Assembly: GCA_018896025.1 (NCBI GenBank) | Contig: JAHIND010000017.1 | Span: 124,001-188,000 of the forward strand | Length of the DNA stretch: 64,000 nucleotides | From: Pseudomonadota bacterium | GTDB taxonomy: Bacteria > Desulfobacterota > Desulfarculia > Desulfarculales > Desulfarculaceae | Reading direction: 5' to 3' | Notes under the pieces: model-generated | Seen by the model: the letters and a program-made list of their open reading frames with translations, nothing else | Databases searched by the model: none | Told to the model about the DNA's origin: nothing | Part shown: piece after piece, positions 18,108 to 28,791 of the stretch | Layout: each line of letters begins with the position of its first letter | Position numbering within the stretch: position 1 is the first letter of the stretch | Position numbers and translations under genes: made by a program

Positions 18108-19058
18108 TTGCTGATACGTTCGTTCTCACCCACCTTTGGCAACGTAGCCACCGAGCCCGCTCGGTGGCTACGGGACCAAGGGTGGCAGGTGGAGCTTTGG
18201 CCCCAGGGGCAGCCCGTGGAGCGGGCCAAAACCAAGGAGCTGATCGCCGACTGCGATGGCCTGGTCACCGGCATGGCTCCCATCGACCAAGAGATGCTCC
18301 TGGCCGCGCCCCATCTCAAGGTGGTCACCATGCACGGCACCGGCACCAATCACATCGACCTGGCTTTTGCCAAAGAGCGAGGCGTGGTGGTGTGCAACGT
18401 GCCAGGCGGCAACCAAAGGGCCGTGGCCGAGTTGGCCCTGGGCCTTATCTTCTCCCTGGCCCGCAGCATCCCTCAGGCCAGACAACTGGTATTGGACGGC
18501 GGCTGGTCACCGGTGATCGGCTGCGAGGTGAGCGGCAAGACCCTAGGCATCCTGGGCCTGGGCAAGATCGGCCGGGAACTGGCCCGCATGGCCCGCGCCC
18601 TGGGCATGGAGGTGGTGGCTCACACCCGCACCCCGCGCCCAGAGTTCGCCGCCGAGTTGGGCCTCACTCTCCTACCCCTGGATGAGCTGCTGGCCAGGGC
18701 GGACTTCATCAGCCTGCACCTGCCCCTGACTCCCCAGACTAAAGGCCTGATAGGGGCGCGTGAGCTGGCCCTGGTCAAGCCCGGCGCGTATCTGCTCAAC
18801 CTGGGACGGGGCGGGGTGGTGGAGGAGACGTCCCTTTATCAGGCTCTGACCCAGGGCCGCCTGGCCGGGGCCGCCCTGGACGTGCTGGCCCAGGAGCCTC
18901 CCCAGGACAATCCTCTGTTGGAGCTCGATCAGGTGATCGTGGTGCCGCACATCGGCGGCTACAGCGTGGAGAGCCTGAGCCAGGTGGGCTGGACCTGCGC
19001 CCGCAACATTGCCGCCGTGCTGAGAGGCGAGCAGCCGCCCCATCCGGTCAACCTCTGA
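18108..19058 (+). CDS. D-2-hydroxyacid dehydrogenase, phosphoglycerate dehydrogenase-like
   Basis: A 316-residue NAD-dependent dehydrogenase with a TTG start at 18108, supported by AAGAGG seven bases upstream. The Rossmann motif is LGILGLGKIGRELARMA near residue 147. Catalytic residues are visible as Arg in LNLGRGGVVEE, Glu in LAQEPP, and His in VVPHIGGYSVE. There is no C-terminal ACT domain, so it is not a feedback-regulated SerA. Substrates in the family include glyoxylate, hydroxypyruvate and other 2-keto acids. It lies 19 bases after the thiolase gene on the same strand. Confidence 0.88.
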   Translation: MLIRSFSPTFGNVATEPARWLRDQGWQVELWPQGQPVERAKTKELIADCDGLVTGMAPIDQEMLLAAPHLKVVTMHGTGTNHIDLAFAKERGVVVCNVPGGNQRAVAELALGLIFSLARSIPQARQLVLDGGWSPVIGCEVSGKTLGILGLGKIGRELARMARALGMEVVAHTRTPRPEFAAELGLTLLPLDELLARADFISLHLPLTPQTKGLIGARELALVKPGAYLLNLGRGGVVEETSLYQALTQGRLAGAALDVLAQEPPQDNPLLELDQVIVVPHIGGYSVESLSQVGWTCARNIAAVLRGEQPPHPVNL

Positions 19059-19283
19059 ACCCGCGCCCATGGGCCGCCCGCCAAAGCGAAGGTGGACGGC
19101 AACATGAACCTGGGCATTGCCCTGGGCTCCGCGGTGAAGACCGCCGGTATGCACAAAAATAGATTAACGCATCATGTACAGCGCCGATATGGCCGCGCGG
19201 CGCATGGGCCTGGTAGACTGGGACGTCGCCATGGGCGTACCCTTGGCCATAGGAGCCAAAATTATTTTTTTGACCGCAAGTAG

Positions 19284-19325
19284 CTGGAAAGCGGCGCGGG
19301 CCCAACCCGGCCGGGGCCTTTCCAG
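19284..19325 (+). other. Hairpin ahead of the M20 amidohydrolase gene
   Basis: CTGGAAAG (19284-19291) pairs with CTTTCCAG (19318-19325) around a GC-rich loop that holds GGGCC and GGCC. The rest of 19059-19342 shows no convincing gene. The hairpin ends shortly before the ribosome-binding site of the next gene and might affect its translation; that is speculative. Confidence 0.3.
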
Positions 19326-19342
19326 CGGCGGAGGTGAGCCCC

Positions 19343-20503
19343 GTGAATTTGGATCGTGAATTTAAAAGCTGGCTGGTGTCGCTTCGTCATGACCTGCACC
19401 AACACCCCGAGGTTGCCCTCAAGGAAGAACGAACCACCAGGCAAATCCTGGCCCACCTCAAGCAACTGGGCATAGAGGCCCATGGCCTTTCCGGCATGAC
19501 CGGCGCGGTGGGGCTTATCAAAGGCTCTCAGGAAGGGCCGACCTTGGCCATCCGGGCGGACATAGACGCCCTGCCGGTCCAGGAAATGAACCAGGTCCCC
19601 TACAAATCCACCCACCCCGGATTCATGCATGCCTGCGGCCACGACGTTCACACGGCCGTTTTGCTGGGCCTGGCCCGCCTGGTCATGGACTCCGGCCTGG
19701 CCGAGCGTATGCGGGGCAACCTGAAGTTGATCTTCCAGCCCGCCGAGGAAACCGGCGTGGGCGCGCGCATGATGGTGGAGCGGGGGGTTTTGGAAAACCC
19801 GGCCGTGGACCGCATCATCGCCGCGCACGTGGCCGGCGACCTGCCCACCGGCCACATGGGAGTCAACTTCGGTCAGAGCCATGCCTCCAACGATCTCTTC
19901 CGCTTGAACATTCAGGGCAAGGGCACCCACGGGGCACGCCCCCATCAGGGCAACGACCCGGTGGTGGCCGGAGCCTATCTGGTCAACGCCCTACAATCAG
20001 TGGTGGCGCGGCGGGTGGACCCCCTGGAGGCGGCGGTGGTCAGCGTGTGCCGCTTCCACGCCGGCTCGGCCCTGAACGTCATCCCCGAAACCGCCGAGCT
20101 GGCCGGGACCATGCGGGCCATGACCGTGGCGGTGCAAAAGGAGCTCAACCAGCAGTTGCAGCGCATGGTGCGGGGCATAGCCGAGACCTTCAACGTGGAG
20201 TGTGACCTTGAGGTGGAGGAGGTGTTCCCGCCCTGTATGAACGACCCCCAGGTGGTGGAGTTCATGGAGCAGTGCGCGGGCACGGTGGTGGGGCTGGACA
20301 AGGTGCATCACTCGCCGCCGGTGACCGGCTCCGAGGACTTCGCCTTTTTCACCCAAATGGTTCCCGGCGCTATCGTGCGCCTGGGCTGCGGCGACGGCCA
20401 CGGCGAACCGGCTCTGCACTCGCCCCGCTTCGACGTGGACGACGAGGTGCTTTTCACCGGAGTGCGCGTTTTCTACGAGGCGGTGAACAGCTACCTGGGC
20501 TGA
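19343..20503 (+). CDS. M20-family amidohydrolase (hippurate hydrolase-like)
   Basis: A 386-residue metallopeptidase-fold amidohydrolase. Metal and catalytic motifs are HACGHDVHTAVLLG near residue 96, FQPAEETGVGARMM near 130, the HVAGDLPTG region near 165, and GSEDFAFF near 325. GTG 19343 is chosen because GGAGG lies nine bases upstream; the in-frame GTG at 19334 overlaps that site. Family members remove acyl groups from amino acids or hydrolyse amides of indole-3-acetate or benzoate. It could release an acyl or amino part of the substrate of this operon, or serve an unrelated role. It ends the + strand run. Confidence 0.88.
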   Translation: MNLDREFKSWLVSLRHDLHQHPEVALKEERTTRQILAHLKQLGIEAHGLSGMTGAVGLIKGSQEGPTLAIRADIDALPVQEMNQVPYKSTHPGFMHACGHDVHTAVLLGLARLVMDSGLAERMRGNLKLIFQPAEETGVGARMMVERGVLENPAVDRIIAAHVAGDLPTGHMGVNFGQSHASNDLFRLNIQGKGTHGARPHQGNDPVVAGAYLVNALQSVVARRVDPLEAAVVSVCRFHAGSALNVIPETAELAGTMRAMTVAVQKELNQQLQRMVRGIAETFNVECDLEVEEVFPPCMNDPQVVEFMEQCAGTVVGLDKVHHSPPVTGSEDFAFFTQMVPGAIVRLGCGDGHGEPALHSPRFDVDDEVLFTGVRVFYEAVNSYLG

Positions 20504-20527
20504 GACCGCCCCAACGCCGGATAAAGT

Positions 20528-20556
20528 CAGGGCGGCCCCGTGATGGGGTCGCCCTG
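20528..20556. terminator. Hairpin between convergent genes
   Basis: CAGGGCGGCCCC pairs with GGGGTCGCCCTG with one mismatch and a short loop, located between the convergent M20 and ATPase gamma genes. It could terminate both strands, but neither side has a strong U-run. Confidence 0.5.
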
Positions 20557-20597
20557 CTTGCGTCCTGGGTGTTAGCGCCAACCTTCAGGGCCGCCTA

Positions 20598-21485
20598 TTA
20601 CAGCTCATGCTCTTTGAAAGCCTCGTAGCCGGAAACGATGTCCAGCAACTCCTCGGTGATGGCCATCTGCCGCTGCTGATAATAGCGGCGGGTGAGTTCG
20701 TCCATGCGCTCGGCGATGCTCTTTTCCGCCCCCTGCATGGCCGCCAGGCGCGAGGCGTTTTCGCTGGCCGCGCTTTCAGCCAAGGCCTGATACAGGCCGA
20801 TGAAAAGGTATTGGCGCAGCAGAGCCGAGAACAGGGCCTGGGAGTCCATGGTGAAGGCGGGCAGGCTGGGCCCTTGCCAAGGCTCCTGACGCAGCTTTTC
20901 CAGCCACTGCTGGTCCAGGGGCAAAAGCTCCCGCTTGCGAGGCTTGTATGCCGCGCCGTGCAACTGCTGGTTGTAGTAGAGCTGCACCCGGTCGATGCCC
21001 TGGCGAGCGCCCCAGGTCTGGATATGGAAAAGCAACTCATGCACCAGGGGGGTTATGCCCGCGATGGAGCCGGGCACCGAGAGGTAGCTCTCCGCCTGGC
21101 CTCCGGCGTCTTCCCAGGGTCCCAGCACCCGCTGGCCCACGGCCACCATGGGCAACCCGGCCACGGGCACCGAGGCTGCGGCCAAATCCTCCAGGGCGAA
21201 GTTGGCGACCTGCTCGTTGAGGGAGCCGGCCATGCCCTGATCCGAACCGAAGACGATGACCCCCAGGTTGCCCGTGGCCCGGCGTCGCGCCGTGGGCTGG
21301 TGCCCTCCCGCGCCCAGGACCACGGCCAGGCCCAACTCCACGGTGCGGGCGTAGTCGGACAGGGAGCGCACCGCCTTTTCATATTGGCGGATGTTCACCG
21401 CAGCCATGGCCTTCATGGTCTTTACCACGGACTGCAAGTCCTCGGTGCTGCCCAGCTTGCGTTTGAGTCCCTCGACGGTTTCCAT
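20598..21485 (-). CDS. atpG: N-type ATPase gamma subunit
   Basis: A 295-residue central-stalk subunit. The N-terminal helix (METVEGLKRKLGSTEDLQSVVKTMKAMAAVNIRQYEKAV) and C-terminal helix (ASRLAAMQGAEKSIAERMDELTRRYYQQRQMAITEELLDI in outline) form the coiled coil that turns inside the alpha3-beta3 head. It is the last gene of the operon and starts two bases after the alpha stop. The ends of the protein are well conserved with F-type gamma but the middle is divergent, as is usual for N-type ATPases. Confidence 0.92.
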   Translation of the reverse strand: METVEGLKRKLGSTEDLQSVVKTMKAMAAVNIRQYEKAVRSLSDYARTVELGLAVVLGAGGHQPTARRRATGNLGVIVFGSDQGMAGSLNEQVANFALEDLAAASVPVAGLPMVAVGQRVLGPWEDAGGQAESYLSVPGSIAGITPLVHELLFHIQTWGARQGIDRVQLYYNQQLHGAAYKPRKRELLPLDQQWLEKLRQEPWQGPSLPAFTMDSQALFSALLRQYLFIGLYQALAESAASENASRLAAMQGAEKSIAERMDELTRRYYQQRQMAITEELLDIVSGYEAFKEHEL

Positions 21486-21487
21486 GC

Positions 21488-23077
21488 CTAGGCCTGCTCC
21501 GTAGTTGAGGGCGCTTCCGGTTCAGGCGAGGCCTGGCCGTCCGATCCTTGCGGAGGCTCGTCGAGCTTCAGGGCCTGGCGGGCGGCCTCGGCGATCTGCG
21601 CCAGCCCCTGGTCGGAGAGCGGCTCGCCATTTTGGATGCCTGCGGCGATTTCCTCCAGCGGTCCCTGCATGACCCGGCGCACCTCTTCCTCGGCCGCTGC
21701 CACCGCGTCCAACTCCAAGGCGTCGAACAGCCCCTGGTTCACCGCCACCAGGGCGGCGATCTGCTCGGCCACGGGCAAGGGCTGGTATTGAGGCTGCTTG
21801 AGCACCTCGCGCACCCTTCGCCCCCGCTCCAGGTTTTTGCGGGTGTCCTCGTCCAGGCGGCTGCCGAAGCGGGCGAAAGACTCCAGCTCCTCGAACTGGG
21901 TGTAAGCCAGCCTAAGGTCAGCGGCTACCCGGTGATAGGCCGGGAGCTGGGTCTTGCCCCCCACCCGGCTCACGCTCTTGCCCACGTCCACCGCCGGGAG
22001 GATGCCCTTGCGGAACAGCTCCGGGTTCAGGTACACCTGGCCGTCGGTTATGGAGATGAGGTTGGTGGGGATGTAGGCCGAGAGGTTCTGGGCCTCGGTT
22101 TCGATGATGGGCAGGGCGGTGAGCGAACCGCCGCCCAGCTCATCGCGCAAATGGGTGGAGCGCTCCAGCAGACGCGAGTGCACGTAGAAAATGTCGCCGG
22201 GAAAGGCCTCGCGGCCCGGCGGGCGGCGCAGCAGCAGGGACAGCTCCCGGTAGGCCCGGGCGTGGCGGGTTAGGTCATCGTAGATCAGCAGCACGTCGCG
22301 GCCCTGGGCCATGAAGTACTCGCCCATGCTGGTGGCCGCGTAGGGCGCGAAAAATTGCAGCCCCGGCGGGTCCTCTTCGGTGGCCACCATGACCAGGCTG
22401 TATTCCATGGCCCCGGCCTCGCGCAGGCTGCCGATCACCCGCGCCACCGCCGAGCTGCGCTTGCCCACCGCACAGTAGATGCAGATGACGTCCTTGTCGC
22501 GCTGGTTCAAGATGGTGTCGATGGCCAGGGCGGTCTTGCCGGTCTGGCGGTCGCCCAGGATAAGCTCCCGTTGGCCCCTACCGATGGGGATCATGGCGTC
22601 CACCACCTTCATTCCGGTCTGCAAGGGCTCGGTGACCGGGGCGCGCTGCATTATCTCCGGGGCGGGGCGCTCCACGGGCAGGCGCTCGGCGGCCTCGATG
22701 GGCCCCAGGTTGTCCAGAGGCTTGGCCCGGGCGTCCACCACCCGGCCCAGCAGCTCCGGGCCCACCGGGGTGTCCAGCACCCGGCCGGTGCGCCGCACCT
22801 CGCCGCCCGCGGACAGGCCCTCCCCATGGTCCAGCAGGATCACCCCCACCTCGCGGGCGTCCAGGTTGAAGGCCATGCCCTCCACGCCGCCATGGAACAG
22901 AAGTATCTCCTCGCTCTGCACGCCGCGCAGGCCGGAGACCTGCACCACGCCGGGCCCCACGCTCTGCACCTCGCCCACCTCTTGCAGGCGTGGGCTGAAA
23001 CCGGCGCGCCCTTCGTCTCCCAAGGCTTTACCCACTGCCTCCAGGGCTTGGCGCATTTCAGGCACTCGCTCAGACAC
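21488..23077 (-). CDS. atpA: N-type ATPase alpha subunit
   Basis: A 529-residue non-catalytic nucleotide-binding subunit. P-loop [15 protein letters not shown] lies near residue 170; the signature region is [18 protein letters not shown] ([17 protein letters not shown]). GTG 23077 was chosen: it follows GAGGAAAGCC and overlaps the b-subunit stop by eight bases; the longer in-frame ATG at 23110 lies deep inside the b gene. The N-terminal region is shorter and different from that of standard AtpA, and the C-terminus carries an acidic, low-complexity tail ([18 protein letters not shown]). Confidence 0.92.
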   Translation of the reverse strand: MSERVPEMRQALEAVGKALGDEGRAGFSPRLQEVGEVQSVGPGVVQVSGLRGVQSEEILLFHGGVEGMAFNLDAREVGVILLDHGEGLSAGGEVRRTGRVLDTPVGPELLGRVVDARAKPLDNLGPIEAAERLPVERPAPEIMQRAPVTEPLQTGMKVVDAMIPIGRGQRELILGDRQTGKTALAIDTILNQRDKDVICIYCAVGKRSSAVARVIGSLREAGAMEYSLVMVATEEDPPGLQFFAPYAATSMGEYFMAQGRDVLLIYDDLTRHARAYRELSLLLRRPPGREAFPGDIFYVHSRLLERSTHLRDELGGGSLTALPIIETEAQNLSAYIPTNLISITDGQVYLNPELFRKGILPAVDVGKSVSRVGGKTQLPAYHRVAADLRLAYTQFEELESFARFGSRLDEDTRKNLERGRRVREVLKQPQYQPLPVAEQIAALVAVNQGLFDALELDAVAAAEEEVRRVMQGPLEEIAAGIQNGEPLSDQGLAQIAEAARQALKLDEPPQGSDGQASPEPEAPSTTEQA

Positions 23078-23888
23078 GGCTTTCCTCTGCCTGCTCTTGG
23101 GGCGCTTCACGGGCCTCGCCGGCGATGCTTCTCAGGGAGCGCTCCAATCGCTGCTCCACCTGCTGGCCCATCTCGCGCAAGTACTCCTCCAGGCTCCAGG
23201 CCAGCTTGCGGCCCGGCAACCTTATCTCCAGGCCCAGAAGCAAATCCGGCGCGTGCTCGAACTCCAGGTTCACCTCGCCTCCAGACAGCCCGGCCAAGGC
23301 CTGGCGCAACCGATCCCGCTGGGCCTGGTCCAGCTCAAAGGCGCTACGCACCGCCAGGGCGGTGCTCGCCGAAAGGGCGTCCTGCAACTCCCGGCGCGCG
23401 CTGTCGTCCAGGCCTTGCAGCTTGTTCAAGAATACTTCAAGGGCACGCTGGTCCAGGTCGGCATCGGCCAACTCCTCCAGGGCCTGGCGGGCCATGCCTG
23501 CGGCACCCTGAGCGGCCAGGCGGGCCAGGTCTCCGGCCAGGGCCTGGCGGTCGCGCTCCAGAGATTCCTGCCAGGCGCTGCGGCGGCCCTCCACGTCCTC
23601 CTTGGCCCGCGCCACCAACTCCTCGCGGCGCTGGTCGGCCTCCTGTTTGACCTGCTCCAGTATCTTGAGGCTCTCGGCCTCCAGGTCCTCTTTCTTGGCG
23701 GCCAGCTCTTGCACGCTCTGCCGGGCTTTCTCCTCCCTGGCCTCGGCCTCTTCGAAGCGCCCGGCAATGGAGGTCTCCCGCTCATCGATGGCCTTTATGA
23801 TGCGGTCGTAGAGAAACCGCTTCAAAAGCCAGATCAGGATCAGGAAGTTGACGACCTGGGCCGCCACGGTGAACCAATCTATGAGCAC
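23070..23888 (-). CDS. atpF: N-type ATPase b subunit with delta-like C-terminus
   Basis: A 272-residue peripheral-stalk subunit. One N-terminal membrane helix ([20 protein letters not shown]) is followed by a long charged coiled coil to about residue 150, as in subunit b. The last 120 residues ([19 protein letters not shown]...[21 protein letters not shown]) resemble the C-terminal domain of delta/OSCP. No separate delta gene exists in the operon, so this protein probably supplies both functions, consistent with the known N-ATPase gene set. It starts three bases after the c-subunit stop and overlaps the alpha start. Confidence 0.88.
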   Translation of the reverse strand: MLIDWFTVAAQVVNFLILIWLLKRFLYDRIIKAIDERETSIAGRFEEAEAREEKARQSVQELAAKKEDLEAESLKILEQVKQEADQRREELVARAKEDVEGRRSAWQESLERDRQALAGDLARLAAQGAAGMARQALEELADADLDQRALEVFLNKLQGLDDSARRELQDALSASTALAVRSAFELDQAQRDRLRQALAGLSGGEVNLEFEHAPDLLLGLEIRLPGRKLAWSLEEYLREMGQQVEQRLERSLRSIAGEAREAPQEQAEESRV

Positions 23889-23891
23889 GGC

Positions 23892-24170
23892 CTAGCTCCC
23901 AGCCTTTTGCACCACGTAGTCCCAGAAGGGGTTGGCGAATAGCAGGATCATGGAGACCACGAAGCAGTAGATGGCTGTGGACTCGATCATGGCCAAACCC
24001 ACGAACAGGGTGCGGGTGATGGTGTTGGACTCGTCCGGTTGCTGGGCCATGGCCGCCAGGGCCTGGGCCACGGCGCGGCCCTCGCCCAGGGCGGGACCGA
24101 TGGCTCCGATGCCTATGGTCAGGCCCGCGGTGGCCACCGAGATCATGCCTATTAGGCCCAAGTTATCCAT
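23892..24170 (-). CDS. atpE: N-type ATPase c subunit (rotor ring)
   Basis: A two-helix membrane proteolipid of 92 residues from ATG 24170 (AAAGGAG six bases upstream); a second ATG at 24176 would add two residues. Numbered from that longer start, the C-terminal helix has Glu65-Ser66-Thr67 and Tyr70, the ligand set of sodium-binding c rings, and the N-terminal helix has Glu32 where sodium-type rings have Gln32. A second carboxylate here is a known trait of N-type ATPases. The coupling ion (Na+ or H+) therefore cannot be fixed from sequence. The gene overlaps the a-subunit gene by eight bases. Confidence 0.93.
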   Translation of the reverse strand: MDNLGLIGMISVATAGLTIGIGAIGPALGEGRAVAQALAAMAQQPDESNTITRTLFVGLAMIESTAIYCFVVSMILLFANPFWDYVVQKAGS

Positions 24171-24912
24171 TGTCATCTCCTTTGGCTAAGGCCTCATCCT
24201 GGGCCTTTTGTTCTCGCTGCTTTTGGATGCGTACGGCGGAGGCGATATAGACCATGGCCAGCACCGCGAAGATGTAGGCCTGGATCATGCCGGTGAGCAG
24301 GCCCAGGGCCTGCATGACCACCGGAAAAATGATGGGCGTTATGGCCAATAGAATGGCGGCGATTTTGCTGCCGCTCATGATATTGCCGAAAAGGCGCACC
24401 GCCAGGGCCAGGGTGCGGCTGAGCTCGCCCAGGATGTTCATGGGCAGCATGATGATCGACGGCTTGACGTATTGCCCCAGGTAGTTTTTCACCCCTTGGC
24501 TTTGGATGCCGTACGCAGGGACTCCCACCAGCACGCACAGGGCCAGGGCGGCGGTGGTGGAGAGGGAACCGGTGGGCGGCACCCAGCCCGGGATAATGGT
24601 TAGGAGGTTGCTCAGGGCGATGAACAAAAACAACGAGCCCACGAAGGGCAAAAATGGCGCGGGGTCACCATGGGCGATGTCCCGGATCTGGTTGCGCATG
24701 GTCTGCACCACCACCTCCAGGAAGTTCTGCCAGCGCGACAGCTTGCGCCCCGACTGCAAGTGCCGGGTGGCCAGCCAGGCCCCCAGGGTGAGCAGGAACA
24801 TGGCGATCCAGGTGTAGACGATGGTGGCGTTGATCTTGACCCACTGCCAATGCCAAAAGATCAATGCGTCGGGGCTGATGTCCTTGATGCCCATGAGGTC
24901 TAGGGAGTCCAT
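24163..24912 (-). CDS. atpB: N-type ATPase a subunit
   Basis: A 249-residue stator membrane subunit with five or six hydrophobic segments. The essential stator Arg is visible in ELSRTLALAVRLFGNIMSG near residue 155. It forms the ion half-channels facing the c ring. ATG 24912 overlaps the AtpR stop (TAATG), showing tight coupling. The C-terminus is basic and charged (IQKQREQKAQDEALAKGDDNG), cytoplasmic. Confidence 0.93.
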   Translation of the reverse strand: MDSLDLMGIKDISPDALIFWHWQWVKINATIVYTWIAMFLLTLGAWLATRHLQSGRKLSRWQNFLEVVVQTMRNQIRDIAHGDPAPFLPFVGSLFLFIALSNLLTIIPGWVPPTGSLSTTAALALCVLVGVPAYGIQSQGVKNYLGQYVKPSIIMLPMNILGELSRTLALAVRLFGNIMSGSKIAAILLAITPIIFPVVMQALGLLTGMIQAYIFAVLAMVYIASAVRIQKQREQKAQDEALAKGDDNG

Positions 24913-25205
24913 TACGCCCCCCGCCCGGCCGGACGCAACAGGCGCATCAGGACCAGCCGCATTACGATCATGCCCACCACCGCCGCGGCCAGGCGACGCC
25001 AGTCCCCGGCCATGACTAGATACAGGGCGGCCAGGCTGACCCCCAGGCGCAGCAACATGCTGGCCAGGCTCAACGCCGCCGGGTAGCGGGCCGTGGCCAG
25101 GCGGCGCACCGTCCAGTACAGGCCCCCGAAGAAAAACGCGCCCACCGCCAGGCCCACCGCAAAAGGCAGGATCATACCGGTCAGGGCGAACTCGCTAATA
25201 GCCAT
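24912..25205 (-). CDS. atpR: N-ATPase accessory membrane protein AtpR
   Basis: A 97-residue protein with three hydrophobic segments (residues about 9-30, 43-65, 68-88) and many Arg residues near the second and third (VRRLATARY, MLLRLGVSLA, GDWRRLAAAVVGMIVMRLVLMRLLR). Position between atpQ and atpB and this pattern match AtpR, which is found only in N-type ATPase operons and is thought to help assemble or seal the c ring. Overlaps atpB by one base. Confidence 0.85.
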   Translation of the reverse strand: MAISEFALTGMILPFAVGLAVGAFFFGGLYWTVRRLATARYPAALSLASMLLRLGVSLAALYLVMAGDWRRLAAAVVGMIVMRLVLMRLLRPAGRGA

Positions 25206-25207
25206 GA

Positions 25208-25506
25208 TCAGTCCTTCTTACTTTCGCGCTTTATCCAGAACCAGGCGTTGACGCAGCCCACCGCCACCCCCACCACCAGCAGGGTGAGGGTCCAGGACGG
25301 GGGACCGGGGTACCGGCCGTCCAGCCACACCCCCAGGGCCACGGCCGCCACAGTGGGCACCGCCACCGCCCAACCCACCATGCCGAACATGCCCAGGCCG
25401 AACCACACGGAGCGGTTTTCCTCGCGCGCCTTTATCTTGCGCTCTTCCTTGCCGCCCACTTCCTTGGGGAAGCGCTGTTCCGCCTTTTTCCTTGGTTCCG
25501 GGGTCA

Positions 25507-25507
<1 letters not shown>
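25208..25507 (-). CDS. atpQ: N-ATPase accessory membrane protein AtpQ (AtpI-like)
   Basis: A 99-residue protein: a hydrophilic, charged N-terminus (about 34 residues) then two membrane helices (FGLGMFGMVGWAVAVPTVAA and PPSWTLTLLVVGVAVGCVNA). This is the AtpI/AtpQ pattern. ATG 25507 shares one base with the epsilon stop (TGATG); a TTG one codon upstream is possible but less likely. AtpI-type proteins assist c-ring assembly and may influence Mg2+ handling; function here is by family analogy. Confidence 0.83.
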
Positions 25508-27302
<1,795 letters not shown>

Positions 27303-27353
27303 CTAAAAATCGGCTCGTTGTTTAGATAGTAGCAAGAAACGGGGCGCGACCCC

Positions 27354-27390
27354 AAAAACAAGCGGCCGCCCCCTGAAGGGCGGCCGCTTG
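27354..27390 (-). terminator. Intrinsic terminator of the liv2/CoA-transferase operon
   Basis: CAAGCGGCCGCCC and GGGCGGCCGCTTG form a 13-base perfect stem with a 6-base loop. Reading the - strand, five T residues (27354-27358) follow. It lies 35 bases after the CoA-transferase beta stop and upstream of the ATPase operon, so it insulates the two. Confidence 0.9.
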
Positions 27391-27424
27391 GCGTTTGGCG
27401 TGGCTCCGGCGTGCCGGATAATTT

Positions 27425-28093
27425 TTAGAACCTGCCGGGCCCCTCGGGCGGCAGCAGCAGTTCGGTGCCGGTGCGCTGACGCACCTCTTCCAACTCCACC
27501 CCCTCGGCGATCTCCAAAAGGAGCAGGCCGCGCCGGGTGGGCTGCATCACCGCGATCTCGGTGATAATCAGGTCTACGCAAGCCTTGCCGGTGAGCGGCA
27601 GGGTGCACTCCTCCACGATCTTGGGGTTGTCCGCCCGGTCGTTGTGGTTGGTGACCACCACCAGACGCCGCGCCTTCTGGGCCACTTCCATGGCCCCGCC
27701 GATGCCGGGCGCGTATTTGCCGGGGATGATCCAGTTGGCCAAGTCGCCCTTGCCGCTCACCTCCAGGGCGCCCAGGAAGGCCACGTCCAGACGCCCTCCC
27801 CGGATCATGGCAAAGGAAACCGAGCTGTCGGAGAACGACGCGCCGGGCACCAACTCCACGTAGGCCCCGCCCGCGTCGATGAGGTTGCGGTCCTCCCGGC
27901 CACGGGGACAGCGGCCGCCCATGCCCAAAACGCCGTTTTCCGCGTGCACGAAGAACTGCACCTCAGGCGGCAGGAACTTGGCGATGAGGGTGGGGATGCC
28001 GATGCCGAAGTTCACCACCTTGCCTTCGCTGATCTCCCGGGCCGCGCGGGCGGCGATTTTCTCTTTATATGATATGGTGCTCAAGGATGCCAT
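27425..28093 (-). CDS. Acyl-CoA:acetate/3-keto acid CoA-transferase, beta subunit
   Basis: A 222-residue family I CoA-transferase small subunit. The catalytic Glu sits in the motif HAENGVLGMG near residue 52. GKGDLANWIIPGKYAPGIGGAMEV and CVDLIITEIAVM match the AtoA/ScoB/PcaJ branch. The gene overlaps the alpha-subunit gene by 29 bases if ATG 28093 is used; a TTG four codons later is an alternative with better spacing from GAGGAG. With the alpha subunit it moves CoA from a donor such as acetyl- or succinyl-CoA to a short or beta-keto acid. A strong terminator follows. Confidence 0.92.
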   Translation of the reverse strand: MASLSTISYKEKIAARAAREISEGKVVNFGIGIPTLIAKFLPPEVQFFVHAENGVLGMGGRCPRGREDRNLIDAGGAYVELVPGASFSDSSVSFAMIRGGRLDVAFLGALEVSGKGDLANWIIPGKYAPGIGGAMEVAQKARRLVVVTNHNDRADNPKIVEECTLPLTGKACVDLIITEIAVMQPTRRGLLLLEIAEGVELEEVRQRTGTELLLPPEGPGRF

Positions 28094-28760
28094 ACTCCTC
28101 GCTGAGCTCTTCCAAGAGAACTACGTGGTCAACAAATGCGCCGGGGGTGTGGACGTGCTCCGGGTCCAGGTCGCCGATCTCCACCAGCTCCTCCACCTCG
28201 GCGATAACCGTGGTGGCGGCGGTGGCCATGACCGGGTTGAAGTTCTTAGCGCTCTTGGCATAGACCAGATTGCCGAAGCGGTCGGCCTTGGCCGCGTGCA
28301 ATAGGGCCACGTCGCCCTTGAGGGCCGATTCCACGATTAGCTCCCGACCTTCGAACCACATGGTCTGCTTGGTGCTGGAGAGCAGCTCGGTGTCCATGCC
28401 TATGTCGGTGAGCAGGCCGAACAGCCCGGCCCCACCGGCCCGTATCTTCTCGGCCAAAATCCCCTGGGGGTAGAACTCAACTTCCACCTCGCCCCGGTTC
28501 ATCATGCCGATGACCGTCTTGTTGAGACCCAGGTGGGTGGTGATCATCTTGCGCACCAAACCGGCCTCCACCAGTTTGGAGATTCCCATATGATCCTCGT
28601 TGGCCTCGTTCTTGATCACGGTGAGTTCGTTGACACCGCCTTTGAGCAGGCCGTCCAACAGGGTGAACGGTGTGCCCGGCACTCCAAAGCCGCCCACCAT
28701 CACCGTGTCGCCGGGATTCACCCGGCCGAGGGCCTGATCAAGGCTGCAAACTTTGTTCAT
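28065..28760 (-). CDS. Acyl-CoA:acetate/3-keto acid CoA-transferase, alpha subunit
   Basis: A 231-residue family I CoA-transferase large subunit with the glycine-rich MVGGFGVPGTPFTLLDGL near residue 22 (GGFGxxGxP CoA loop), GTEL-type segment KQTMWFEGRELIVESAL, and HAAKADRFGNLVY. It resembles AtoD/ScoA/PcaI. The gene is 31 bases downstream of the thiolase gene, suggesting activation of a 3-keto acid (for example acetoacetate) followed by thiolysis to acetyl-CoA. Confidence 0.92.
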   Translation of the reverse strand: MNKVCSLDQALGRVNPGDTVMVGGFGVPGTPFTLLDGLLKGGVNELTVIKNEANEDHMGISKLVEAGLVRKMITTHLGLNKTVIGMMNRGEVEVEFYPQGILAEKIRAGGAGLFGLLTDIGMDTELLSSTKQTMWFEGRELIVESALKGDVALLHAAKADRFGNLVYAKSAKNFNPVMATAATTVIAEVEELVEIGDLDPEHVHTPGAFVDHVVLLEELSEEYGILEHHII

Positions 28761-28791
28761 AACCTACGACTTCTCCCAGACGCGCCCAAAT

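Noticed and set aside
19092..19283. Small + strand frame between the 2-hydroxyacid dehydrogenase and M20 genes
   Set aside because: No known motif and no conserved-looking pattern; the - strand frame there is equally poor.
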